Notes: generated by a model not told the origin, from the letters alone. 59,501 bases of DNA from Ignavibacteriales bacterium (GCA_016192345.1 JACPUH010000036.1:1-59501), one strand, 5' to 3'; shown: positions 1 to 9,523, counted from the stretch's first letter. Numbers and translations are program-made.

Positions 1-62
1 AGGGAGGTGGAGGCGAACAGAACCGCAACGATCATTGTTGCGACAAGCGTGAGTTTTTTCAT
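1..62 (-). CDS. exported protein, N-terminal fragment (possibly PstS-like)
   Basis: Only the first 20 codons are inside the window; the gene continues beyond base 1. The visible start (ATG at 60-62) encodes a classical Sec signal peptide: MKK, then a hydrophobic stretch LTLVATMIVAVLFA followed by small residues. A Shine-Dalgarno-like AAAGGA lies about 6 nt upstream, a TACAAT -10-like hexamer at 108-113 (minus strand), and an 11-bp direct repeat further upstream (134-155). The neighbouring PhoB/PhoR-like pair and the Pho-box-like repeat make a phosphate-binding protein (PstS) an attractive guess, but the mature protein is not visible, so no function is assigned. Confidence 0.7.
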   Translation of the reverse strand, partial: MKKLTLVATMIVAVLFASTS

Positions 63-133
63 AATGAATCCTTTCGGTTGATGTGGTGGTAGAGGTTTGA
101 CGGCACCATTGTAGAAAGAAAAGCCCATTGGTG

Positions 134-155
134 CATCACGAAAGTGTCACGAAAC
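134..155 (-). promoter_or_regulatory. 11-bp direct repeat, possible Pho-box-like response-regulator site
   Basis: Two adjacent 11-bp units, catcacgaaag and tgtcacgaaac, share TCACGAAA in the same register. OmpR/PhoB-family regulators bind 11-bp direct repeats, and the second unit resembles a half of the enterobacterial Pho box (TGTCAtaAA). The site lies 72-93 bp upstream of the exported-protein start and upstream of its -10-like TACAAT. A related pair occurs at 2463-2484, upstream of the response regulator. Confidence 0.45.
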
Positions 156-215
156 TATGAACGTTTTGGGAGGAGGGGAACGTTCCCGGAGGAAAGGAGG
201 GGGCCAATCCCCCTT

Positions 216-1697
216 TTATGAAGCCTGTTCCGGGCGGTCCAAGGGAAGGTGAAATGAAAACGTAGTCCCCCTCTTGACGGCGCTCCTGACGATCAGATGG
301 TCACCATGCGCCTCGACAATCCTCTGAGCAATCGCAAGACCAAGCCCCGTTCCGCCCAGTTCCGCAGATCGGCTTTTTTCAGCCCGGTAAAAACGGTCAA
401 AGACGTGAGAGAGGTCTTCCGGGGGAATCCCTTGCCCGGTGTCTGAAACCTCAAGGAGTACATCCTTCCCCTCTCGCGTGAGCTGCACAACTACATCGCC
501 GTCGGCGGGGGTGTACCGGAGCGCGTTGTCGATAAGGTTTTGAAGAGCCCGTTCGATCATGCCGATATCCGCACTCACGGCGGGAACGGAATCCGGCAAA
601 AGGGTCTGTAGTCGTACCCGATGTTTCTCCGCCTGCGGTTGAAATTTCTGGACAATGTCCTGCACAAGCTCGGAGAGGGAAAAGGGTTCGGGTCTGGGGT
701 GGGTGTGCCCCGCTTCGAGGCGCGAGAGTTCCAGAATCTGGTCTACAAGCCTCCTCAACCGTTCCGTCCCCGCGATAATGATCTGGAGGTAGCGGCTTCG
801 TTCCTCTTCGGGCAGTGAGGAACCCTTCAATTGAAGAGTTTCAATATATCCCTGAATGGAGGTGATCGGGGTCTTCAGATCGTGGGAGATGTTGGCCACG
901 AGTTCACGACGCTGGCGATCCGCCTCTTTCAACCGGTCCACATGGTGGACGATCGTCTCGGCCATGCTGTTGAACGCGAGGGCAAGCTCATCCACCTCAT
1001 CGTTGGAGGAAACGGCGATGCGGCTGTCGAAATTCCCCTTCTCAAAAGACTTGACCGCCGCCGTCATCGTCCTCAATTTTTTCATCAGGAGCGCCAGGAC
1101 GAAGAGGGCGACAAAGCCGGCAGCGACCAGGGTGACAAGCAGGGAGCGCGCCCCGAGCCGAAGAATATAACTGTCGAACAGCATCTGGTCGAGCGAATCG
1201 TATTCCCTCCCATGAACGATCAGGTACACGTACCCGACGAGTTCGCCACCGCGCGTGATGGGGGCGGCGGAGAATACCTTTTCGTTTACGAGACCGCAGG
1301 GATCGGCACCGAGGATGAAGTCTTCCGACTTGCTTGCCAGGAAGTGCTTCACCGGTTCAAGTTGCACTGTATTGAATGCCAGCCTGTGGTCGACAGAGGT
1401 TGCAAGGATTTCGCCCGAGGGGGAGAGAAAGTACAGTTCGAGTCCCGGGTTATACGAACGGACCCGAAGGAAGAGTTGATGGAGCGAGTCGCGTTCTCCC
1501 GGTTGGCCGACGTGCGGTTCGATCTCGGCCGTCAGTCTGTGCGCGAGCGGCTGGTAGATCTGCTGCGCCGTCTCCTGCAGGAACATTTCCGCTGTAAAGA
1601 CCGTCACGTACACGTACACCGCCCCAATGACCAGGAACAGGCAGAGCAGCAGCGCCGAGATTTTCCAATAAAGGCTTTTAAAGAAACGTGGGATCAT
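216..1697 (-). CDS. PhoR-like sensor histidine kinase
   Basis: A 493-residue membrane histidine kinase, the probable partner of the response regulator whose stop lies 40 bp upstream. Domains in order: TM helix at about 12-34, a periplasmic sensor region of about 150 residues (no Pfam family recognised), TM helix at about 183-205, HAMP, HisKA with phospho-acceptor His272 in SHDLKTP, then HATPase_c with N-box (NLIDNALRY near 387), DTGQGIP near 419 and GGTGLGL near 448. The open frame extends about 120 codons further upstream, but that part runs through the regulator gene and is low-complexity; the ATG at 1695-1697 immediately precedes TM1. The extracytoplasmic sensor, HAMP and PhoB-type partner resemble PhoR or other envelope-sensing kinases; the signal is not readable. 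Confidence 0.93.
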   Translation of the reverse strand: MIPRFFKSLYWKISALLLCLFLVIGAVYVYVTVFTAEMFLQETAQQIYQPLAHRLTAEIEPHVGQPGERDSLHQLFLRVRSYNPGLELYFLSPSGEILATSVDHRLAFNTVQLEPVKHFLASKSEDFILGADPCGLVNEKVFSAAPITRGGELVGYVYLIVHGREYDSLDQMLFDSYILRLGARSLLVTLVAAGFVALFVLALLMKKLRTMTAAVKSFEKGNFDSRIAVSSNDEVDELALAFNSMAETIVHHVDRLKEADRQRRELVANISHDLKTPITSIQGYIETLQLKGSSLPEEERSRYLQIIIAGTERLRRLVDQILELSRLEAGHTHPRPEPFSLSELVQDIVQKFQPQAEKHRVRLQTLLPDSVPAVSADIGMIERALQNLIDNALRYTPADGDVVVQLTREGKDVLLEVSDTGQGIPPEDLSHVFDRFYRAEKSRSAELGGTGLGLAIAQRIVEAHGDHLIVRSAVKRGTTFSFHLPLDRPEQAS

Positions 1698-1737
1698 GGA
1701 GAAGGGTACGAAGAATGACAATAGTTGGATCTGAACG

Positions 1738-2439
1738 CTATTCTTGTTCTGCAAACCTGTAACCGACGCCCCAGACCGTTTGGATGTAATCCGGTTTTGC
1801 CGGATCGCGTTCGATCTTCGAACGGAGGCGGTTGATATGAGAATTGACGGTATGGTCATACCCGTCGAACTGGTACCCCCACACAAGGTCGAGCAACTGC
1901 TGGCGACTGTACACCCTCCCCGGATTCGAAGCAAACAGGAGGAGGAGGTCGAACTCCTTGGCCGTGAGTTCAACTGCCTTTCCCTCCAGAAGCACCTTTC
2001 GTTTTTCCCGATCGATGGAAAGATTCCCGGCCTGGATCTTTGTAGCGCCCGTCGTCCCGGCATCCCCGTCCGTGGGGTGCATCCTCCGCATGATCGCCTT
2101 CACCCGGGCTGAGAATTCCCGCACACTGAACGGTTTGGTCAGGTAATCGTCGGCACCGAGTTCAAGGCCGAGAACCTTGTCAAGCTCCTCCGATTTTGCC
2201 GTGAGCATCATGATCGGGGTCCTGGACTTTTCCTTCCGGAGCCGCTTGCAGATTTCCAATCCGTCCATTCCCGGCAACATGAGGTCGAGAACGATCAGCT
2301 CGTACTTCCCGGCAAGAGCCTTCTTGAGGCCCGCCGGTCCCTCCGCCACACACTCGCACACGAACCCCATATCTTTCAAATGAAGTGAAAGGAGGCTGGA
2401 GATGTCTTTATCGTCTTCAATTACCAGTACGGTGTCCAT
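1738..2439 (-). CDS. OmpR/PhoB-family response regulator
   Basis: A 233-residue two-domain regulator. The receiver has the acidic pair D9-D10, phospho-acceptor D52 (VLDLMLPGMDG), T80 and K102 in TKPFS. The C-terminal winged helix of OmpR/PhoB type is recognised by ELTAKEFDLLLLF, RVYSRQQLLD and the final TVWGVGYRF. It precedes the kinase gene on the same strand and is surely co-transcribed with it. No strong Shine-Dalgarno is seen. An 11-bp direct repeat lies 24-45 bp upstream and overlaps a TAGAAT -10-like hexamer, which suggests autoregulation. PhoB is the most likely subtype, but no diagnostic residue separates it from other OmpR-type regulators. Confidence 0.93.
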   Translation of the reverse strand: MDTVLVIEDDKDISSLLSLHLKDMGFVCECVAEGPAGLKKALAGKYELIVLDLMLPGMDGLEICKRLRKEKSRTPIMMLTAKSEELDKVLGLELGADDYLTKPFSVREFSARVKAIMRRMHPTDGDAGTTGATKIQAGNLSIDREKRKVLLEGKAVELTAKEFDLLLLFASNPGRVYSRQQLLDLVWGYQFDGYDHTVNSHINRLRSKIERDPAKPDYIQTVWGVGYRFAEQE

Positions 2440-2462
2440 CGGGCTGAAAGGTAAGGATATTC

Positions 2463-2484
2463 TATCACGAAATTATCACGGGAG
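2463..2484 (-). promoter_or_regulatory. 11-bp direct repeat upstream of response regulator
   Basis: Units tatcacgaaat and tatcacgggag repeat in an 11-bp register and share ATCACG; the first shares TCACGAAA with both units at 134-155. The site is 24-45 bp upstream of the regulator start and overlaps a minus-strand TAGAAT -10-like hexamer (2459-2464), which would suit autoregulation. This is a pattern match only. Confidence 0.4.
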
Positions 2485-2517
2485 GGGGATGAAGGTATGC
2501 AAGAAGAAAGTAAGTAG

Positions 2518-2562
2518 GTAGAGAGTATGTAAGTAGAGAGTATGTAAGTAGAGAGCGCGAAG
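2518..2562. repeat. 15-bp tandem repeat, three copies
   Basis: Two perfect copies of gtagagagtatgtaa (2518-2532, 2533-2547) are followed by a third that is diverged in its second half (2548-2562); a degenerate piece precedes them. The repeat lies in the 155-bp gap between the DUF255 gene and the response regulator, just past the DUF255 stop on the minus strand. No function is evident. Confidence 0.8.
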
Positions 2563-2594
2563 CAAGTGAAAACAGGTTTTTCGGTGCTAGGATA

Positions 2595-4739
2595 TCAATC
2601 CTGCTGGGTAAGAAGTTTCCGCAGTTCCGCCAACTCCGTAGTCGGAAGCTGGCAGGCATAGTTCTCGCACACATAGGCCGTCGGTTTTCCTTCCACCATC
2701 TTCTTGTCCCGCAGGAACGGAACGAATACTTCCAGAGCGTTCTGCTCCTCTCCCCCTGCGGCCAGGAGAAGGACTTTGTGGGGCAGGAAGTGAGCATGGA
2801 TCTCCCGCAGGATCGCCCGGGTCCCGGGTTCGTCTGCCGCTCCGGCAATGACGATCTCCTTCGGCCTGGAGAGGCTGAAGTCGAGGGCAACGAGAAATTG
2901 CGGCGTCGCTTGAGGCGCTTCGACCATCCGCCGGCCGAAGAAGGTGAGCGATTTATGGGCAAGGGCATCATACTCCGGCCTGCCGGTCATGTGCGCAAGA
3001 CGGAGCAGGTTTAAAAGGGCGACCGCGTTCCCGCTCGGTTCCGCTCCATCATACCACTCCTTCGTTCGGATGATAACCGTCTTGTCGTTCCCCGAAGTGT
3101 CGAAGAACCCACCGCCGTCCCGGTCGAAAAAGAGTTTTATCCCACGGTCGGTGAAGGCGATCGCTGCACGAAGGAATTCAGTCTCAAAGGATGCCTCGTA
3201 GAGATCAAGAAGACCCTGGACGAAGAACGAGTAGTCCTCCAGGTTGGCCTCGAACCGGGCTTCACCATCGCGGAAACGGCGGAGCAGCAGGCCAGTTGTC
3301 GGATCGGCCAGTTTGTCGAGGATGAAGGCCGCAGCTTGTTTCGCCGCCGTGCGATAGTGCTCGTCTCCCAGGACCTGAAAGGCACGGGAATACGCTGAGA
3401 TCATCAACCCGTTCCAGGAAACAAGGATCTTGTCGTCGAGGTGCGGTCTCGGGCGTTTCTCTCTTGCCGCAAAGACCTTGTCGCGCGCGGAGAAGAGAAG
3501 TCCCTGCACCTGATCGGACGTCATCCCGAGCTGCAGGGCAACCTGCTCCACGGAATGTACGAGGTGGAGGATGTTCTTTCCACGGAAGACTCCATGCGGG
3601 TCGGCAATGACGTTCCCCGATTCCTCCACTCCATAACGAGGGAAGAAAACGTTCATTTCATCAGGGGAGAGGATTGCCTTGAGCTCCTCTGCCGTCCAGA
3701 CGTAAAAAGCCCCTTCTTCTTTCTTTCCAGGATCCCGCGGATCGATTGCGCTCTCGGCATCCTCAGCCGAGTAGAAACCTCCTTGCGGATGGGTCATGAC
3801 CCTCTGGGCGTACGAGAGAACATCACGGGCAGCATCCGCATACGATTCTTCACGGGTGATTTGATACGCTTCGAGAAACGAAACAACAAGCTGGGCCTGG
3901 TCGTACAACATTTTCTCAAAGTGCGGGACGTGCCACCGTTCATCCGTTGCATACCGGTGGAACCCGCCGCCGATATGGTCATACATTCCGCTCCCGGCCA
4001 TGCGCTGAAGCGTCTGCAGTACCATGCCGAGGGCGTTTTCCTTCCCGGTCCGCTTGTAGTGACGCAGGAGAAAGTTATAAGCGACGCCGCGTGGAAATTT
4101 AGGCGCCCCGCCGAATCCCGCATGCTGTTCATCATAACTCTTCAGGAACGATTCGTACGCGATCTCAAATACCCTTTCGTCCGCATCGATGTTCTGCTTC
4201 TCGGGCTGAGAGAGGTTGGTCAGGAACTCCCCGATACGTTCGCTGACCTGCGCGAGCTGGGCGCGGTTCGTGGTCCAGACCTCGTTGATTCGTTCCAGGA
4301 CCTCGCCAAATCCCGCCCGCCCGTACTGCGACCGTGGTGGAATGTAGGTTGCCCCGAAGAACGGTTTCAGGTCGTGGCCGAGGAACATGGACATCGGCCA
4401 TCCGCCGCTCCCGCTCATTGCCTGTAACGCCGTCATGTACACCCGGTCGATATCGGGGCGCTCTTCCCGGTCTACTTTGATGCAGACGAGGTGCTTGTTC
4501 ATCAGGGAGGCGAGCTCTTCGTTCTCGAACACCTCCCGCTCCATGACATGGCACCAATAACACGTCGAGTATCCAATCGAGAGGAAGATCGGTTTGTCTT
4601 CCTTATGCGCCTTCTCGATCGCCTCGAATCCCCACGGATGCCAGTCCACCGGATTGTACGCGTGCTGGAGGAGATAGGGGCTCTTCTCCCGGATGAGCCG
4701 GTTGGCAGGATGGCCTGGTTGTTGGGTCTTCTCGGACAT
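2595..4739 (-). CDS. DUF255 thioredoxin-domain protein (YyaL/SSP411 family)
   Basis: A 714-residue protein of the YyaL/spermatogenesis-associated-protein-20 family. The N-terminal DUF255 thioredoxin-like domain carries STCYWCHVM with C60 and C63, preceded by the family's conserved [13 protein letters not shown]; the remainder is an (alpha/alpha)6 barrel resembling N-acylglucosamine 2-epimerases and cellulases ([24 protein letters not shown]). The cellular role of the family is not established. I chose the ATG at 4737-4739 because homologs start just before the [14 protein letters not shown] segment; a TTG at 4796 would add 19 residues that do not look conserved. Neither start has a clear ribosome binding site. 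The gene lies between the TonB receptor and the two-component genes. Confidence 0.9.
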   Translation of the reverse strand: MSEKTQQPGHPANRLIREKSPYLLQHAYNPVDWHPWGFEAIEKAHKEDKPIFLSIGYSTCYWCHVMEREVFENEELASLMNKHLVCIKVDREERPDIDRVYMTALQAMSGSGGWPMSMFLGHDLKPFFGATYIPPRSQYGRAGFGEVLERINEVWTTNRAQLAQVSERIGEFLTNLSQPEKQNIDADERVFEIAYESFLKSYDEQHAGFGGAPKFPRGVAYNFLLRHYKRTGKENALGMVLQTLQRMAGSGMYDHIGGGFHRYATDERWHVPHFEKMLYDQAQLVVSFLEAYQITREESYADAARDVLSYAQRVMTHPQGGFYSAEDAESAIDPRDPGKKEEGAFYVWTAEELKAILSPDEMNVFFPRYGVEESGNVIADPHGVFRGKNILHLVHSVEQVALQLGMTSDQVQGLLFSARDKVFAAREKRPRPHLDDKILVSWNGLMISAYSRAFQVLGDEHYRTAAKQAAAFILDKLADPTTGLLLRRFRDGEARFEANLEDYSFFVQGLLDLYEASFETEFLRAAIAFTDRGIKLFFDRDGGGFFDTSGNDKTVIIRTKEWYDGAEPSGNAVALLNLLRLAHMTGRPEYDALAHKSLTFFGRRMVEAPQATPQFLVALDFSLSRPKEIVIAGAADEPGTRAILREIHAHFLPHKVLLLAAGGEEQNALEVFVPFLRDKKMVEGKPTAYVCENYACQLPTTELAELRKLLTQQD

Positions 4740-4811
4740 GAAATTTGCGATCGGAATGTGTGGTGTGAAGACAGGGATCAACCACTCCCGGTTCAAAGAA
4801 AAGAAAGGATG

Positions 4812-7022
4812 CTAATCCCTCGGCCTCATGACGAATCGAATGCCTGCGTTGATGACACGGCCCTCCAGGGGAGCATAGACGGGGAGGGTCCTGATATTCC
4901 CGGCGGCCAGATCGCCAACGAAGATGGGTTCGTACTTCGTTTGCCGCGTATCGAAGATATTCTCAAGGTTGACGAACACCCTGAAGTTGCCGAACCCTTT
5001 CTCCGCAATCAATCCGGTGATCCAGGATGAGGGTGTTGTCGAACGAAACGGATTGCGCGGTACGCGCTGACGCCCCGTCCAATAGTTTTCCAGCCCCATC
5101 TTGAGTTGTTCCTCATGATTCTCCCAAACAACGACCACGCCAAAGGAGTGCCGGGGATTCAGTTCGATCTCGGATGTTTGAGCTTTGTCCCCCTGGGTTG
5201 CATAAACGTACGTATAGCCGAGAGAAACCTTGAAGTCCTCGTAGGTGAGTCTTGCGGAAAATTCGCTTCCGATGGACCTGATGGGGCCGGTTGCATTCCG
5301 AAGGTACAGGACGTCAGTTTGGAGTGAATCCTCATCGGCAAGAAGCGCATCATCCAGGTTGGTGAAAAACAGGGCCGAGTTCCAGTCTATGGTGAACGAT
5401 CCCATAATTCTGCGCCAGTTCAAGTCGAACGAGGCACTTCGCGCCTTCTCCGCTCTCGCATCAAGCAAGGGCCGGACATTGCGAAAACCGATCTCCTCAG
5501 CCTCTTCCACAAAGATCGTCGGTGCCTTGTATCCCGTTCCCGCACCGAGACGCAACGTCAGCGCTGGAAGCGGCCGGTACATCACCGAGAGCCGGGGAAC
5601 GAAAAACGTTCCGAGCGGGTCGTGGAAGTCAAGCCTTCCGCTCACCACGAATGTCAGCGACGGGAGCAACGGGAACTCGTCCTGGAAGAAAATCGAAGCA
5701 ACCGAGGAACGATACGACCGGAGCACGGGGATGCCCGGAGTCCTGTCGTTAAAATTGTCAACACGGAAAGTCGAGCCGAACAGGAGGTCGTGGGCGGGCA
5801 GGTCCAGGGAGAATTGTGCATCGCCGAAGAACACATCCTGCGTCGCATGGAATGGCGTGATGCCGAAGGACGCATCGCGTTCCGAGCGGAGCCAAGCGAG
5901 CTTGACCAAAAGCGACCGATCCTCGGAAGGACTCCAGTCAATGTGTGACGACGCATCCACCCGGTTGGTGGCAATCCTTTCGGTGTACGGGCGAGATACA
6001 GCCCCGGGAATCCGCCTCTCGTCCATGGCGCCGCCTATGCGGTTCTCATGCATCAGGCCAAGGCCCGTCCGGACCGTCAGCTTGTCGGAAACCTGATGGA
6101 GAAGCCTCGGCGTTACGGTCGTGCGTTCAAACTGGGCCACGTCGGCAAACCCGTCACCGTCCACGTCGTACCGGGCCTGGCGGTTGTAGCTTGCGAGTAT
6201 GCTGAGGCCCATCTCACCAAATCGTTCTGAATAGTATCCCGCGGCATCGAACCCTTTCTGGGTTGTTCCATTCAGCAAAAGGCTCGTCTCCGGAATTTCA
6301 CCGGGAAGTTTGGGCAGGAAGTTGACCACGCCTGCGATGGCGTCTGCACCATAGAGCGAAGATGTTGCCCCTTTTAAGACCTCCACCTGGCGCAAATCCA
6401 ATGGAACCAACTGAGTGAGACTGAGTCCGGCGGATAGTCCCCCGAGGCTTGGAATGCCATCGGTCAGGATCTGGGTGTAGCGGCCGCTCAATCCCTGAAT
6501 GCGGAGGTTCGCGGTGCTGGCTGCCGCGCTGGTCGTCTGAACCCGCATCCCGGTCGACTCGTTGAGCAACATCGCAACGCTCGATGGGGTCATCAGGAGT
6601 TTCTCTTCAATTTCCTCCTCGGGGATTGCCTCTACACGCACCGGGACGTCGTCGATCGAGCGCAACGTCCTCGTCCCCGTCACCACGACAACCTCGGACT
6701 CGATGTGTTCGGGACTTAAAAGAATTTGCACCCTGACGGAGTCCTGAAGGGATACGATGACGGTTCTTTCCGTTCGGGCATAACCGACAAAGCTCACTCT
6801 CATAACGTACATGGCGGGATCGAGCTCGTTTAGGCGAAATTCACCGTTACGGTTTGTGGTCGTGCCGATTCTCGTCCCGACAAGAAGGATATTCGTCCCG
6901 ACCAGGGGTTCCCGGGAAACGGAATCGAGCACAACACCGGCAATCTGTCCTTTCTGAGCAAGTGATGAAGAGACCATCACCATCAGGAGGATGAATGGTA
7001 CAACAAGGAATATTCTGAGCAT
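4812..7022 (-). CDS. TonB-dependent outer-membrane receptor
   Basis: A 736-residue receptor that would import a substrate across the outer membrane using TonB energy. Order: signal peptide ending at about SSSLAQ; a carboxypeptidase-regulatory-like domain (about 25-110, GQIAGVVLDSVSREPLVGTNI) typical of Bacteroidota-type receptors; a plug domain (about 125-240, with LNESTGMRVQ and ATSSLYGADAIAGVVNF); then a beta-barrel ending in an aromatic-containing strand (NAGIRFVMRP). The start has a good ribosome binding site (GGAGAAG). Its 5' end overlaps the preceding small Cys/His-rich gene by 40 bp, so the two are probably translationally coupled. The substrate cannot be read; the metal-ligand-rich neighbour and redox genes suggest a metal or metal complex. 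The gene lacks an SusD partner, which argues against glycan uptake. Confidence 0.93.
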   Translation of the reverse strand: MLRIFLVVPFILLMVMVSSSLAQKGQIAGVVLDSVSREPLVGTNILLVGTRIGTTTNRNGEFRLNELDPAMYVMRVSFVGYARTERTVIVSLQDSVRVQILLSPEHIESEVVVVTGTRTLRSIDDVPVRVEAIPEEEIEEKLLMTPSSVAMLLNESTGMRVQTTSAAASTANLRIQGLSGRYTQILTDGIPSLGGLSAGLSLTQLVPLDLRQVEVLKGATSSLYGADAIAGVVNFLPKLPGEIPETSLLLNGTTQKGFDAAGYYSERFGEMGLSILASYNRQARYDVDGDGFADVAQFERTTVTPRLLHQVSDKLTVRTGLGLMHENRIGGAMDERRIPGAVSRPYTERIATNRVDASSHIDWSPSEDRSLLVKLAWLRSERDASFGITPFHATQDVFFGDAQFSLDLPAHDLLFGSTFRVDNFNDRTPGIPVLRSYRSSVASIFFQDEFPLLPSLTFVVSGRLDFHDPLGTFFVPRLSVMYRPLPALTLRLGAGTGYKAPTIFVEEAEEIGFRNVRPLLDARAEKARSASFDLNWRRIMGSFTIDWNSALFFTNLDDALLADEDSLQTDVLYLRNATGPIRSIGSEFSARLTYEDFKVSLGYTYVYATQGDKAQTSEIELNPRHSFGVVVVWENHEEQLKMGLENYWTGRQRVPRNPFRSTTPSSWITGLIAEKGFGNFRVFVNLENIFDTRQTKYEPIFVGDLAAGNIRTLPVYAPLEGRVINAGIRFVMRPRD

Positions 7023-7423
7023 GAAATCTTCTCCGGGATCAATGGTCGAGAACTATGTCTGCTGAACACAGTAGATGAAGCCCGGAGAATGGGAGGCTTG
7101 AGGATGCCTGGAGTCGTGCCGACCAGGAGTTCAAACGGTGGGCCGGACGCGAGAGGTCGGGGGTGAAGGGAAAAAAATCGGTCGAGCCGGGAAACGGAGA
7201 TGAAGCTCATTTGGCAAACACAACTGCAGGAGTTGCCGTGATGCGAATTCGCCGGTGTGGAGCCCCATTCGGTCTCCTTGCCCATGGCACAAAGGAGGCA
7301 GATACAGGTATCCTCGTCCCCATCCTGACAGGTGTCGTCGGAACACCACACAAGAGAGAGGCTCATGCAGAACAGGAGGAGGAGACCTGTAAGAGAGAGA
7401 GTATGGCTCTTGAAGATGTTCAT
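6983..7423 (-). CDS. small secreted Cys/His-rich protein
   Basis: A 146-residue protein with a short N-terminal hydrophobic signal (TLSLTGLLLLFCMSLSLVW) followed by clustered potential metal ligands: CSDDTC, CICLLC and, after HH, CSCVCQ. No catalytic domain is recognised. Short exported proteins with a similar Cys/His cluster are often found just before TonB-dependent receptors in Bacteroidota-type genomes; I recall the DUF6660 type but cannot confirm membership. I chose the ATG at 7421-7423 because it directly precedes the signal peptide; the frame is open further upstream but that part lies in a repeat element. Its end overlaps the receptor start by 40 bp. A role in metal sensing, binding or delivery to the receptor is inferred. 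Confidence 0.65.
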   Translation of the reverse strand: MNIFKSHTLSLTGLLLLFCMSLSLVWCSDDTCQDGDEDTCICLLCAMGKETEWGSTPANSHHGNSCSCVCQMSFISVSRLDRFFSLHPRPLASGPPFELLVGTTPGILKPPILRASSTVFSRHSSRPLIPEKISCSEYSLLYHSSS

Positions 7424-7515
7424 TCGTGACGGAGAGAGATTCAGGATCGCCTTTATCGTTTGGAACACCAACCAATATAAAGAAGAGATGATTCGTATGG
7501 AAGGGGGAAAAGAAT

Positions 7516-7611
7516 AAACCGCAGAGGACACAAAGGAGAAAAGGGGGAGGTCCGAGAATACAAAAAGCATCTTCTTAGCGTTCTTTGCCACCTTTGCGTT
7601 CTTCGCGGTTT
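7516..7611. repeat. inverted intergenic element A (about 96 bp)
   Basis: The ends aaaccgc (7516-7522) and gcggttt (7605-7611) are perfect 7-bp inverted repeats. Inside them, the left arm (agaggacacaaagga) and right arm (ttctttgccacctttgcgttcttc) are imperfectly complementary, with roughly 9-nt spaced units. The element fills most of the gap between the dsbD-like and Cys/His-rich genes. Similar elements occur at 9524-9606, 18604-18684 and 23303-23397. Confidence 0.7.
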
Positions 7612-7629
7612 AACTCTTTGAAGAGGAAT

Positions 7630-9447
7630 TTATCGGCTGGCCGCCTGCACGCGCTCCAGGAATTCCTTCGGAGGGAGATACCCGACCACACGGGAAGAAA
7701 GAACCTCCTCACCGTTCCGGTCAAGGAAGACGATGGTCGGGACGCCGGCGATGGTGAACCGCTTCCGGAGGGCCTCGGATTCGGGGGAATCGAAGTGCGT
7801 CAGATCAACTTTCAGGCGGGTGAACTCTTTCGTCCCATCGATTACTTCGGCATCAACGAAGGTCTTGCGGTCGAGCTCCAGGCATGGGATGCACCAATCT
7901 GCGTAGAAATCCATCATCACCGGCTTGCCGGATTGACGGGCTTCAGCCAATCGTGCCTCGGAATAAGCTTCCCACTCAATGCCCGGCTCGCGCAGCGCGT
8001 TCGCCGTCATAATACCAAACCCGATGCTGAATACGCCGAATACCCACTTGAGTCGGAGAAATCCTTTTTTCTCTCTGCCTGAGTTTTCAACAAACCCGAG
8101 GTAGATCCCACCGGCGATCAGTGCGAGGGGAACGATGTACGCAGAGTATTTCGGGAGGAACGCAAGCGAAATGTAGAAGAGTCCGGCCGCCGTCAGGATC
8201 ACGCCGAAGAGCCGCTCCACCCAGATGAGCCATGCCCCGGAGCGCGGGATCTTCTTGATCATCCCCGAGAAGGTGCCGAGGATGAGGTAGGGAAATCCGA
8301 GTCCGATGGAAAGAGTAAAGAAGACCCAGAAGCCAAAGACCGGGTCGGCTTTCGAACTGACAAGCGTGAGCAGGGCAATCACCGGTGGACCGATGCACGG
8401 CGCGGCGAACACACCGACAACAAGTCCGGAGATGAAGAGGCTGATCAAGCCGGTCCCCGTTGCGCCGCCAAGCCGGCTCGTGAGCCAGTACGGCATCTGG
8501 ATCTGGTACAGACCGAAACTGCTCAGTGCAAGGCCGATGAGCAACAGGCCTATGCCGCCAAGGACCCATGGGCTCTGCAGCCAACTGCCGAACAGTCCTC
8601 CGCTGAGAGCCGCGCTCACGCCGAGGACGGTGTACATCGCGGCAATCCCGAGAACATACGTGACCGCTTTGAGAAACACCTTGAGCGTGTTGGTTTCCGT
8701 TTGTGCCCCGAAGAGCGAAACGGTCACCGACATCATCGGGTACACGCACGGCGTCAGGTTGAGGGCAAGTCCGACGAGGAAGATCGCGAGGAAGGCGCCC
8801 AAACTTCCCCCTTCGTCAAAGAGTCTGCTGATATCACCCGTCGTTTCCGCCGGCGCTACCTCGGCCCGCTTTGTGTAGCGGGAAAAAAGGTCGTCGTTGA
8901 TGGGAAGGGAGGACTCGCCTGCGCCAACGATCTCGATCGGAATGGCGACATTGATGGTGGATGGAGAGAGGCAGATCTGGTCGTTACAAGCCTGGACACG
9001 AAGTCTTGCGCGGAGGGTATCGGGACCGGCAGGGAGCTTGTCGGAGATCCTGATGGTCAGAAAAAGCGGGACCGTTCCTTCATACACATTCAACGCTTCG
9101 TCGGAAAACGCAAACTTTACATCCTCCCCAGGGGGATACGTCAGGTCGGCCAGGATCACCCCTTCCTTCGGCTGCAATTCCAATCCGGTCCCGATGAGGT
9201 AATCGTGGGTAGGCGTATTGGAATTGATATGCCAGCCTTCCTCGATGCCGAGAAGAACTGCCACCTTCAGGATCGAGCCTGCGGGTACACGCTCCCTGGA
9301 GAGTTTGCTCTCGACGCTGATCTTGCTTGCGCTGGAGCTCTCGCCGCCGCCGAACCCCTGCAGGGCAAAAAGAAGGGAGGAAGTTGCAGACAACAGGAAA
9401 GCCATGGCGATACCATGTCGCCAGGCTTGTTTAGAAAGAGCAACCAT
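7630..9447 (-). CDS. DsbD-like protein-disulfide reductase
   Basis: A 605-residue inner-membrane protein that would pass electrons from cytoplasmic thioredoxin to periplasmic thiol proteins. Domains: signal peptide; a DsbD alpha-like periplasmic domain (about 40-175) with the Cys pair C154/C159 (ACNDQICLSP); an eight-helix DsbD transmembrane domain (about 215-480) with the redox Cys pair C234 (LTPCVYP) and C351 (APCIGPP); a C-terminal thioredoxin domain with C519-I-P-C522 (YADWCIPC). All three Cys pairs of the relay are present and the length matches the family. It is followed on the minus strand by the Cys/His-rich gene and preceded by a TlpA-like thioredoxin, a likely client. Confidence 0.93.
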   Translation of the reverse strand: MVALSKQAWRHGIAMAFLLSATSSLLFALQGFGGGESSSASKISVESKLSRERVPAGSILKVAVLLGIEEGWHINSNTPTHDYLIGTGLELQPKEGVILADLTYPPGEDVKFAFSDEALNVYEGTVPLFLTIRISDKLPAGPDTLRARLRVQACNDQICLSPSTINVAIPIEIVGAGESSLPINDDLFSRYTKRAEVAPAETTGDISRLFDEGGSLGAFLAIFLVGLALNLTPCVYPMMSVTVSLFGAQTETNTLKVFLKAVTYVLGIAAMYTVLGVSAALSGGLFGSWLQSPWVLGGIGLLLIGLALSSFGLYQIQMPYWLTSRLGGATGTGLISLFISGLVVGVFAAPCIGPPVIALLTLVSSKADPVFGFWVFFTLSIGLGFPYLILGTFSGMIKKIPRSGAWLIWVERLFGVILTAAGLFYISLAFLPKYSAYIVPLALIAGGIYLGFVENSGREKKGFLRLKWVFGVFSIGFGIMTANALREPGIEWEAYSEARLAEARQSGKPVMMDFYADWCIPCLELDRKTFVDAEVIDGTKEFTRLKVDLTHFDSPESEALRKRFTIAGVPTIVFLDRNGEEVLSSRVVGYLPPKEFLERVQAASR

Positions 9448-9523
9448 GGTACTCGATATGTCGGTGTGTGCGAATTGGCGGGATAATTATGAGAGCAACG
9501 CAGGTGCTATGCATTTTATTCTC

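Noticed and set aside
831..1718. A 295-codon plus-strand frame opposite the histidine kinase
   Set aside because: The minus strand shows TM, HAMP, HisKA and HATPase motifs; the plus frame shows none.
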